In this document: positions 1-5,847 of the stretch, piece after piece | How positions within the stretch are numbered: the stretch's first letter is position 1 | How the letters are laid out: every line of letters starts with the position of its first letter | From: an uncultured Clostridia bacterium | Lineage (GTDB): Bacteria > Bacillota > Clostridia > Christensenellales > Aristaeellaceae | Direction of reading: 5' to 3' | Length of the DNA: 6,964 nucleotides | Assembly: GCA_934643535.1 (NCBI GenBank) | Contig: CAKUCE010000164.1 | Location: 1-6,964 of the forward strand | Translations under genes and position numbers: made by a program | Notes under the pieces: model-generated | Told to the model about the DNA's origin: nothing | Seen by the model: only the letters and a program-made list of their open reading frames with translations | The model's database searches: none

Positions 1-1
1 C

Positions 2-1174
2 GAGATCATCGAGGGCAAGCTGCACGACCAGTTCATCGTAGACCCCATTCAGGGCGGCGCAGGCACCTCCACCAACATGAACGCCAACGAGGTCATTGCC
101 AACCGGGCGATCGAGCTGCTGGGCGGCGTAAAGGGCGACTACAGTCTGGTCAATCCCAACGACCACGTGAACCGGGGCCAGTCCACCAACGACGTATACC
201 CCTCCTGCGGCAAAATGACCCTGTACATGCTGACCGAAAACCTGCTGGACGCGCTGCACCGGCTGGCGCTGGTCATGGACGACAAGGCCGCCGCCTTTGA
301 CGGCGTGGTCAAAATGGGCCGGACCCAGCTGCAGGACGCGGTGCCCATCCGGCTGGGGCAGGAATTTGCCGCCTATGCGGCCGTGCTGCGCCGGGAATAT
401 GCCCGGCTTGCCTGCGCCCAAAAGGAAATGCTGTGCCTGAACCTTGGCGGAACGGCCATCGGCACGGGCGTGAACGCCGACCCGTCCTTCGTTCATTCGG
501 TGGTTTCCATCCTGTCCGACATGATGGGCATTCACTTTGTGCAAAGCCCCGATCTGATCGACGCAACCCAGAATCTGGACTGTTACACCTGCCTGTCCTC
601 CGCGCTGCGGGGCTGCGGCGTGAGCCTGTCCAAGATCTGCAACGACCTGCGGCTCATGTCCTCCGGCCCGCTGGACGGGCTGGCGGAAATCGTGCTGCCC
701 GCCCGGCAGAACGGCTCCTCCATCATGCCCGGCAAGGTAAATCCAGTCATTCCCGAGGTAGTCAACCAGATCGCCTTCCGACTGGTAGGCTACGATGTAA
801 CGGTTGCCATGGCGGTGGAGGCCGGTCAGCTGGAGCTGAACGCCTTTGAACCGGTGATCTTCGACAGCCTGAATCAGGGCGTTCTTCAATTGACCCATGG
901 GCTGGAAACTTTGAATCTGCACTGTGTATCCGGCATCACGGCCAATCAGGAGAACTGCCGTCAGGAGGTGGAGCGCTCGGTGGGGATCGTCACGGCGCTC
1001 TGTCCGCTGATCGGTTACAGCGCCGCCTGCAAGCTGGCCCATGAAGCGCTGGCGACCCATGTGCCCCTGCGTCAGCTGGTCCTGAGCCGTGGGCTGCTCA
1101 CCCCGGAGCAGGCGGACAAGGCGCTGGATCCCCTTGCTATGACCCACTTGCGCACGCCGGATTTCGAAGCCTGA
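2..1174 (+). CDS. aspA: Aspartate ammonia-lyase (aspartase), C-terminal ~390 residues; 5' end outside window
   Basis: Cytosolic enzyme that reversibly converts L-aspartate to fumarate and ammonia, feeding amino-acid carbon into fumarate metabolism. The frame is open from base 2, so this is a 3' fragment. Counting from base 2, visible residues include the conserved GGAGTSTN block (18-25), HVNRGQSTND (55-64), GRTQLQDAVP (106-115) and the superfamily signature GSSIMPGKVNP (238-248), whose first Ser (239) is the expected catalytic base. The GRTQ form, with Gln where fumarases have His, and the NPNDHVN stretch favour aspartase over fumarase or argininosuccinate lyase. Lining the signature up with Bacillus aspartase numbering (recalled) suggests about 79 residues are missing, for a full length near 469, normal for the family. 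The C-terminus (LDPLAMT...) is intact and ends in TGA. The ATG at base 77 is internal. Arg codons are mostly CGG (10 of 17). Confidence 0.95.
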   Translation, partial: EIIEGKLHDQFIVDPIQGGAGTSTNMNANEVIANRAIELLGGVKGDYSLVNPNDHVNRGQSTNDVYPSCGKMTLYMLTENLLDALHRLALVMDDKAAAFDGVVKMGRTQLQDAVPIRLGQEFAAYAAVLRREYARLACAQKEMLCLNLGGTAIGTGVNADPSFVHSVVSILSDMMGIHFVQSPDLIDATQNLDCYTCLSSALRGCGVSLSKICNDLRLMSSGPLDGLAEIVLPARQNGSSIMPGKVNPVIPEVVNQIAFRLVGYDVTVAMAVEAGQLELNAFEPVIFDSLNQGVLQLTHGLETLNLHCVSGITANQENCRQEVERSVGIVTALCPLIGYSAACKLAHEALATHVPLRQLVLSRGLLTPEQADKALDPLAMTHLRTPDFEA

Positions 1175-1197
1175 TAAACAGGACAAAAAACATAAAA

Positions 1198-1218
1198 AAA
1201 GGCACAAAAGTGGCCTTT
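1198..1218. terminator. Small hairpin downstream of aspA, doubtful terminator
   Basis: AAAGGCAC (1198-1205) pairs with GTGGCCTTT (1210-1218) around an AAAA loop, with one bulged G. On the + strand it follows an A-rich run but has only TTTCC after it, so it would be a poor intrinsic terminator for aspA. On the - strand the stem is followed by a T-rich run, the canonical shape, but no - strand gene ends here. It also overlaps the likely -35 of the next gene. It could be a weak aspA terminator, a regulatory hairpin, or chance. Confidence 0.35.
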
Positions 1219-1244
1219 CCAAATAAAAACGCCCGTGCTATAAT
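1216..1244 (+). promoter_or_regulatory. Sigma-A type promoter with extended -10 for the CE7 esterase gene
   Basis: A perfect TATAAT lies at 1239-1244, preceded by TGC (1236-1238), making an extended -10. A partial -35, TTTCCA (4 of 6 matches to TTGACA), lies at 1216-1221 with an ideal 17-base spacer. Transcription would start near 1251 and leave a leader of about 25 bases before the ATG at 1276. The -35 overlaps the right arm of the hairpin at 1198-1218. The match is by eye. Confidence 0.75.
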
Positions 1245-1261
1245 AGCTCCACATCATACCA

Positions 1262-1267
1262 AAGGAG
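1262..1267 (+). promoter_or_regulatory. Ribosome binding site deciding the CE7 esterase start
   Basis: AAGGAG lies 8 bases before the ATG at 1276. This fixes the start there. The in-frame GTG at 1210 is rejected because it lies upstream of the -10 box and the predicted transcription start. Confidence 0.85.
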
Positions 1268-1275
1268 CGATTTTC

Positions 1276-2241
1276 ATGGGCGTTTTTGATTTTCCCCTTT
1301 CAAAGCTGAAAACCTACGAAGGCATCAACCCCAAACCCGCTGATTTTGAGGAATACTGGGAGCGCGGCCTGCATGAGATCGAGACGCTCGACCCGCAGGT
1401 GGAGCTGACTCCCGCCAGTTTCCGTCATCCCACGCTGGACTGCTTTGATCTGACGTTCACCGGTACGCACGGTGCGCGGGTTCATGCCAAATACGTCCGT
1501 CCCAAAAAGTTTTCGGGCCGTCTGCCCGCCGTCATGCGTTTTCATGGCTACTCCGGCCGCGCCGGCGACTGGACCGCTCACTTTGCGATGGCCAGCGCGG
1601 GCTTTGCCGTGGCGGCGCTGGACGCGCGCGGTCAGGGCGGACAGAGCGTGGATGTAGGCGGCGTTCAGGGCAATACGCTGCACGGCCACATTATCCGCGG
1701 TCTGGACGATCCCGACCCCGATCGTCTGCTGTTCCGGGATATTTTTCTGGATACGGCGCTGATGACCCGTGTCGTTTCCTCTTTCCCGGAGATCGACGAA
1801 GGCCGTCTGGCCGCAGAGGGCGGCAGTCAGGGCGGCGGCCTGACGATGGCCTGCGCTTCTCTGAGCAATATTCAGCTGGCCGCTCCCCGCTATCCGTTTT
1901 TGAGCGACTATCAGCGCGTCTGGGAAATGGATCTGGATAAAGACGCTTATAGCGAATTGAAGGAATACTTCCGTCACTTTGACCCCACTCACGCGCATGA
2001 GCAGGAGACCTTCACCAAGCTGGGCTATATTGACATTCAGCATCTGGCCCACCGTATTCGCGGCAAGGTGCATATGTATACCGGCCTGATGGACACCATC
2101 TGCCCGCCGTCCACCCAGTTTGCAGCCTTCAACAAGATCACCTCCCCCAAGGAAGTCATCCTGTACCCGGACTTCGGCCATGAAGGACTGCCCGGCAGCG
2201 ACGATACCACCCTGCAGTGGTTTATCGACGAACTGCTTTAA
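1276..2241 (+). CDS. Carbohydrate esterase family 7 acetyl esterase (acetyl xylan esterase / cephalosporin-C deacetylase family), alpha/beta hydrolase
   Basis: Probable intracellular deacetylase that removes acetyl groups from sugars such as acetylated xylo-oligosaccharides after uptake; relatives also deacetylate cephalosporin C. The 321-residue protein has the usual CE7 length and no signal peptide. CE7 hallmarks appear in order: an N-terminal family segment (KPADFEEYW, about 21-29), the RGQ motif in DARGQGGQS (116-124), the nucleophile motif GGSQGG with Ser184, the acid in GLMDTICPPS (Asp273), and the HE motif in FGHEG (His302). Spacing of Ser, Asp and His matches the family, so the enzyme looks intact. 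Family members usually form hexamers, which is inferred here. A well-placed AAGGAG and an extended -10 promoter precede the gene, and the methyltransferase gene follows after 23 bp. Arg codons are mostly CGT and CGC (16 of 18), unlike aspA. The natural substrate cannot be read from sequence. Confidence 0.93.
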   Translation: MGVFDFPLSKLKTYEGINPKPADFEEYWERGLHEIETLDPQVELTPASFRHPTLDCFDLTFTGTHGARVHAKYVRPKKFSGRLPAVMRFHGYSGRAGDWTAHFAMASAGFAVAALDARGQGGQSVDVGGVQGNTLHGHIIRGLDDPDPDRLLFRDIFLDTALMTRVVSSFPEIDEGRLAAEGGSQGGGLTMACASLSNIQLAAPRYPFLSDYQRVWEMDLDKDAYSELKEYFRHFDPTHAHEQETFTKLGYIDIQHLAHRIRGKVHMYTGLMDTICPPSTQFAAFNKITSPKEVILYPDFGHEGLPGSDDTTLQWFIDELL

Positions 2242-2264
2242 TCTGAATTCAGGAGTGAAAGCCC

Positions 2265-3374
2265 ATGCCGTATTCCTTTCTGGCTACCGCCGCCTTCGGG
2301 CTGGAAGGCATTGTCTCCAATGAATTGAAACGGCTGGGCTACTCCGCCAGGGCCGAACAGGGCTGCGCCCGTTTTTCCGGCGAGCTGGCCGACGGCTTCC
2401 GGGCCAATCTGTGCCTGCGCACGGCCGACCGGGTGCTTCTTCTTTTGGGCGAAAAGCCGGTTTTCAGCTTTGAAGAGCTGTTCCAGTTTGCATCCTCCAT
2501 TCCATGGGAGAACTATCTGGATCGTTTCAGCCGGATCCATGTTTCGGGAAAGTGTGTGCGCAGTCAGCTGATGAGCGTCCGGGACTGCCAGTCCATCGTC
2601 AAAAAAGCCATTGTGGAGAGACTGAAAAAGCGCCTTCGGGCGGACAGGCTGCCTGAAACCGGCCCGCGCGTTCCCATTGAGATCGTCCTGTATCGGGATC
2701 AGGCACGGCTGACCATCGACATGAGCGGCGACGCGCTGAACCGGCGTGGCTACCGCACATGGAACGGCGAAGCGCCCCTGCGGGAAACGCTGGCGGCGGC
2801 GCTTCTGGACGTAAGTCCGTGGCGTACCCGAATGCCCCTGTACGACCCCTGCTGCGGCACGGGCACCCTCCTGATCGAAGCGGCTGTCAAGGCCTCGGCC
2901 CGGCCTGCAGGCATCGACCGCAGCTTTGCCTGCGAAGACTTCCCTTTCATGAAGGAAGTGCCCATGACGGCGATCCGTCAGGCGGAGCGGGAAAAGATGC
3001 CTGTCGAGCGTTCCTTCTTGGTCGCCGGCAGCGATATTGACCCGGAGGCGCTGGAATTGTGCCGCCGCCACATCCATCAGGCAGGCTTTGACGGGCAGAT
3101 CGCCATCCAGCAACAAGACCTGCGCACCTTGCAGGTGCCCGGCGAACCGGGCGTCTTCCTCTGCAATCCGCCCTACGGCGAACGGCTGGGCGATAAACGT
3201 GAGGCGGAAGCCCTGTACCGGGAAATGGGCCTTTTGCTGAAGCGACATCCCGGCTGGAAGCTCTGCGCCATCACATCGGATTTTGCCTTCGAGCGCTGCT
3301 TCGGCCGACGGGCTTCCCACAAACGACGCCTGTATAACGGTCGTCTGGAATGCGAATTTTATATCTTCGAATAA
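2265..3374 (+). CDS. THUMP-domain class I SAM-dependent rRNA N2-guanine methyltransferase (RlmL N-terminal half / YpsC type)
   Basis: Predicted to transfer a methyl group from S-adenosylmethionine to the N2 of a guanine in 23S rRNA, as the matching half of E. coli RlmL does at G2445. The 369-residue protein has an N-terminal ferredoxin-like and THUMP RNA-binding region (roughly 1-160) followed by a Rossmann methyltransferase domain. Visible motifs are DPCCGTGTLLIEAA from Asp194 (motif I, SAM binding), GSDIDPEAL from Gly255 (acidic loop) and NPPYGERLGD from Asn301 (motif IV, typical of exocyclic-amine methyltransferases). It lacks the second, RlmK-like domain of the ~700-residue enterobacterial fusion, which is normal in Bacillota. 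AGGAG at 2251-2255 lies 9 bases before the ATG. It probably shares the promoter of the esterase gene. The exact target base is inferred from the family. A strong hairpin follows its TAA. Confidence 0.92.
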   Translation: MPYSFLATAAFGLEGIVSNELKRLGYSARAEQGCARFSGELADGFRANLCLRTADRVLLLLGEKPVFSFEELFQFASSIPWENYLDRFSRIHVSGKCVRSQLMSVRDCQSIVKKAIVERLKKRLRADRLPETGPRVPIEIVLYRDQARLTIDMSGDALNRRGYRTWNGEAPLRETLAAALLDVSPWRTRMPLYDPCCGTGTLLIEAAVKASARPAGIDRSFACEDFPFMKEVPMTAIRQAEREKMPVERSFLVAGSDIDPEALELCRRHIHQAGFDGQIAIQQQDLRTLQVPGEPGVFLCNPPYGERLGDKREAEALYREMGLLLKRHPGWKLCAITSDFAFERCFGRRASHKRRLYNGRLECEFYIFE

Positions 3375-3379
3375 TGCCA

Positions 3380-3413
3380 AACGCCGCGCTGCAAGTAATC
3401 GCAGCGCGGCGTT
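3380..3413. terminator. Bidirectional intrinsic terminator between convergent operons
   Basis: A perfect 13-bp stem, AACGCCGCGCTGC (3380-3392) against its complement (3401-3413), with an 8-base loop. It starts 6 bases after the methyltransferase stop and lies 10 bases before the 3' end of the - strand Tiki-family gene. The + side tail is GCTTTTAT; the - side tail is a T-containing stretch. Both U-tracts are short, but the stem is very GC-rich. Position between two converging genes supports action in both directions. Confidence 0.8.
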
Positions 3414-3422
3414 GCTTTTATC

Positions 3423-4526
3423 TTACGGAATCTGAAATTCCAGTGTAGCCAACTGTCCATTCCATTCCGAGCCGTCGCAGCGGTAATACTGCCACCGGCC
3501 GGTTCCATCCGCCAGCGTGTAATAAATGGCAAAAACCTGCCCTTCGGCGATTGGCATGGGATAATTGTTTGCCGGAAGAATGTCACCGGTCCGTTTGGCA
3601 GTTTTGAAATCATCATAAGCGCCCTCCAGCCGATAGAACTGCCGGGAAAGATACTTTCCTTCCAAAACGCGGGAAAGATTCTCCTCACCGAAATAACCGG
3701 CCCGGTATTCCTTGCCATTGATCGTGAAAAGCGCCGCACGAATGGGTTCTCCGGTCAGGCCCTGCATGGAAAGATCGGTGCTGTGCAGCCGGTCGCCATA
3801 AGCCTGCCGAAGCTGATTGGCCATACAGGGAATCTGTCCGGACCAGTCCAGCGCTTCCAGTCCGGTGTGGGCCGAGCCATAGATTCCCATGATGCTTTCA
3901 CCGTCCAGCAGGGCATATTCCCGCAGGAAATTTTCGACCATGGCATTTTCCCGGTACACATCGTCCCTGCTACGGTAATATTGCTCTCCCTGCTCGATAT
4001 TCTGCCGGGTCAGCCGCTCCTCTTCGGAATCTGCAAGGCCCTGCCGGGTCAGGTCATTCAGATAGCGCCGCCCGGTGGTCTGATACTGGTGGCCGACGTC
4101 GGTACCGTGAAAGACCGTTTCTGGACAGGTCTCCTTGATCTGCCGGTAAAAGCGGCTGACGTTGGCGCTGTGGGACGCGGTTCCATTCCAGTCGGCATAT
4201 ACCTGCATCAGAATTTCGTCATCATCCGCCTGCATCCACTGGTTCAGATATTGCGCCGTATAGTAAGGCAGCTCCACGAACAGATGCCGCAGGCCCTGTG
4301 CGTAGAATTCCTGCCACAGTCGCAGTTCTTGTTCCAGAATCTGTTCTACGGCATGGGTCTCGCCGTAAAGGTAGATCTGCCCTCCGTTTGGAGCGGACTG
4401 TTCCGCTTTCCCGCCAAAGAAAACGCCGCCGGCCAGCGTCAGCAGGACCAGCAGCGCAGCCAGAAAGCGAAAAGCCAATCGAGAGACGGCTTCCGTTTTC
4501 ACAGTCGTTTTTTCTCCTTCCGCCAT
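3423..4526 (-). CDS. Membrane-anchored or secreted Tiki/ChaN/erythromycin-esterase superfamily protein, function unknown
   Basis: A 367-residue protein (359 if it starts at the GTG at 4502). A hydrophobic segment at about 17-38 (LAFRFLAALLVLL...) forms a signal sequence or single N-terminal anchor with no lipobox Cys, putting the rest outside the membrane. The core carries two GxxH motifs, YGETH (Gly55-His58) and YGSAH (Gly217-His220), plus an ELP motif at 85-87 and HGTD at 140-143. This arrangement is the signature of the Tiki superfamily (TraB/PrgY, ChaN, GumN, erythromycin esterase), whose members bind metal or haem or act as hydrolases. From about residue 250 a beta-rich, aromatic tail follows that I do not recognise. 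The gene is last in the ftsY-containing run; its ATG overlaps the previous TAA by one base (TAATG), implying translational coupling. The substrate cannot be inferred; resistance to macrolides is not supported. Confidence 0.72.
   Translation of the reverse strand: MAEGEKTTVKTEAVSRLAFRFLAALLVLLTLAGGVFFGGKAEQSAPNGGQIYLYGETHAVEQILEQELRLWQEFYAQGLRHLFVELPYYTAQYLNQWMQADDDEILMQVYADWNGTASHSANVSRFYRQIKETCPETVFHGTDVGHQYQTTGRRYLNDLTRQGLADSEEERLTRQNIEQGEQYYRSRDDVYRENAMVENFLREYALLDGESIMGIYGSAHTGLEALDWSGQIPCMANQLRQAYGDRLHSTDLSMQGLTGEPIRAALFTINGKEYRAGYFGEENLSRVLEGKYLSRQFYRLEGAYDDFKTAKRTGDILPANNYPMPIAEGQVFAIYYTLADGTGRWQYYRCDGSEWNGQLATLEFQIP
4514..4519 (-). promoter_or_regulatory. Internal Shine-Dalgarno pointing to an alternative GTG start for the Tiki-family gene
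   Basis: On the - strand AAGGAG lies inside codons 3-5 of the longest frame and 11 bases before an in-frame GTG (4502-4500, Val9). The ATG at 4526 has no Shine-Dalgarno just upstream and would depend on coupling to the preceding stop. Either start keeps the hydrophobic N-terminal segment. Confidence 0.5.
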
Positions 4527-5077
4527 TACTTTTTCGGATACTGCGCCCGTTCCCCGCCGATATAAGGCAGCCGGGAATAGGCCATCACCACGTGGGCTTC
4601 CCCCACCCTGTAATTTTCCTGCGGCATCCGGAGGGGCACGGCGACGGGACGGAGGTGCATCCCCACCAGCGTGTCGCCCACGTCGATGGCCGCTTCCGCC
4701 TGAATGGACATGGCCACGGCAGGCTCCTCAAAGCGAAGATAAGCCGCTGCGCCGGTGCTGCCGCCCGCCTTGGGCACGGGCATCACGTTGACCTGCGTCA
4801 GCCGGCGCTCATCCAGCACCTTCTGCTCCATCACCAGCGCCCGGTTCAGATGCTCGCAGCACTGAAAGACCGGGTTCAGCCCGTGAGCCTTACAGGCGGA
4901 GATCATGGCTTCCGCCAGCGCGTCTCCCAATTCGGGAACGCTGTTTTTGCCGATGTGTCCTCCTGCCACCTCGCTGGTGGAGCAGCCCAGCACCACCGCC
5001 GCGCCCGGCTTCAAATGCCCCTGCTCCGCCACATAATCCACGCATGCTTTCAACTGTTCCTGAATGGCTTCGTACAT
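4526..5077 (-). CDS. ywlG: UPF0340 / YwlG family protein (TIGR01440, DUF436)
   Basis: A 183-residue soluble protein matching the length and sequence style of Bacillus subtilis YwlG (about 180). Characteristic stretches include VVLGCSTSEVAGGHIGKNS (about 28-46), FQCCEHLNRALV and AYLRFEEPAVA, followed by the AAIDVGDTLVGMHLRPVAVP block. It has no signal peptide or membrane segment. The biochemical role of the family is not known to me; conserved Cys, Ser, Glu and His residues suggest a small-molecule enzyme, but this is inference. A clear AAGGAG (5090-5085 on the - strand) lies 7 bases before the ATG, inside the 3' end of the upstream methyltransferase gene, only 2 bp separate the two genes, and the stop overlaps the next ATG. 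The symbol is by family resemblance. Confidence 0.88.
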   Translation of the reverse strand: MYEAIQEQLKACVDYVAEQGHLKPGAAVVLGCSTSEVAGGHIGKNSVPELGDALAEAMISACKAHGLNPVFQCCEHLNRALVMEQKVLDERRLTQVNVMPVPKAGGSTGAAAYLRFEEPAVAMSIQAEAAIDVGDTLVGMHLRPVAVPLRMPQENYRVGEAHVVMAYSRLPYIGGERAQYPKK

Positions 5078-5079
5078 CG

Positions 5080-5814
5080 TTACTCTCCTTTTTCCGGCGC
5101 ATGTACAAAGGCATATGCGCCAATGCCTACCGCAATGGAAAGATTCAGCGAATCAATTTCTCCGCTGTGCGGGATCCGCACGGCCTGCCCCAGCCCGGAA
5201 AATTCGTGCGGAAGGCCGCTGCCCTCGTTGCCGAAAACCAGTGCATAGGGCGTTTTCCGCTGCCGGACAGCCTCCTCCAGAAGCATGGAACCGTCCAGCA
5301 TGAACGGATACAGCGCATGATCCGGGTATTCCCGGCGGTAGTCCTCAAAGCTGTCGTACTGCTTGACCCGCAGGGAAAAGACCGCGCCCATGGCGGCCCG
5401 GACCACGTGGGGTTCAAAGACGTCCGCCGCGGGACGGATTACGGCGATATCCTTCAGCCCCAAGCCCAGCAAAGTGCGCTGGATGGTGCCCAGATTGCCC
5501 TCGTCCATGGGATGATGCAGCACCACATGGGGCAGGTCGGGCCGAAGCTCTGCCTGCCATTTGGAAAACACCATGGCCGCGAAGCAGTTTTCCTTGCCGC
5601 TGATGCGGCGAAGCGCCTTATCGGCCACTTCCTCCCGGACGTTATGCTCCCGGCAGATCGCACGCAGCTTCTCCACGCCCTCGCCATGCGCCTTTTCGCT
5701 GGTCAGCAGTCGCAGTGCCCGTTCCGGCTGCACCCGCATCAGTTCCAGCGACGGGAACAGGCCCGGCGCATAGCTGTATTCCAGCTCCTGACTGTATGGT
5801 TTCAAAGACGGCAT
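5080..5814 (-). CDS. TrmH/SpoU-family RNA 2'-O-ribose methyltransferase
   Basis: Predicted SPOUT-class enzyme that methylates a ribose 2'-OH of tRNA or rRNA using S-adenosylmethionine. With the ATG at 5814 it has 244 residues. The N-terminal ~95 residues (starting MPSLKPYSQELEYSYAPG) form a family-specific region rather than the usual L30e-like SpoU substrate-binding domain. The C-terminal SPOUT knot has the three TrmH motifs: NLGTIQRT (107-114, with the catalytic-type Arg113), FGNEGSGLP (from Phe194) and IPHSGEIDSLNLSIAVG (containing Ser222-Leu223-Asn224). All expected residues are present. A longer frame begins at a GTG at 5838 but has no Shine-Dalgarno, while GGGGGA lies 6 bases before the ATG at 5814, so the shorter form is preferred. 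The RNA target is unknown. It lies 33 bp after the DUF975 gene and 2 bp before ywlG. Confidence 0.9.
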   Translation of the reverse strand: MPSLKPYSQELEYSYAPGLFPSLELMRVQPERALRLLTSEKAHGEGVEKLRAICREHNVREEVADKALRRISGKENCFAAMVFSKWQAELRPDLPHVVLHHPMDEGNLGTIQRTLLGLGLKDIAVIRPAADVFEPHVVRAAMGAVFSLRVKQYDSFEDYRREYPDHALYPFMLDGSMLLEEAVRQRKTPYALVFGNEGSGLPHEFSGLGQAVRIPHSGEIDSLNLSIAVGIGAYAFVHAPEKGE

Positions 5815-5820
5815 CGTCTT

Positions 5821-5826
5821 TCCCCC
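5821..5826 (-). promoter_or_regulatory. Ribosome binding site favouring the ATG start of the TrmH-family gene
   Basis: On the - strand GGGGGA, a fair but imperfect Shine-Dalgarno match, lies 6 bases before the ATG at 5814. Nothing comparable precedes the upstream GTG at 5838. Confidence 0.55.
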
Positions 5827-5847
5827 GTTTCTTTGCACACCGGCCGA

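Noticed and set aside
77..79. ATG at 77 as the start of aspartase
   Set aside because: The frame is open to base 2 and encodes the conserved GGAGTSTN block upstream, so the gene begins outside the window.
433..849. 138-codon + strand frame inside aspA
   Set aside because: It lies within the conserved aspartase catalytic region in another frame and is composed mainly of Arg, Gly, Pro and Ala.
1210..1275. GTG at 1210 as the start of the CE7 esterase
   Set aside because: It would place the TATAAT box inside the coding region, and the strong AAGGAG lies 8 bases before the ATG at 1276.
1300..2181. 293-codon open frame on the - strand opposite the CE7 esterase
   Set aside because: No recognisable motif in its translation; the + strand gene has a full catalytic triad, ribosome binding site and promoter.
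2238..3380. 380-codon open frame on the - strand covering nearly all of the methyltransferase gene
   Set aside because: It lies exactly opposite a gene with clear THUMP and NPPY motifs, has no recognisable domain, and is the kind of open frame expected opposite GC-rich coding sequence.
3423..4526. Macrolide resistance (erythromycin esterase) as the function of the Tiki-family gene
   Set aside because: Only the superfamily motifs are shared; length, N-terminal anchor and C-terminal tail differ from EreA/EreB, and the setting is a housekeeping operon.
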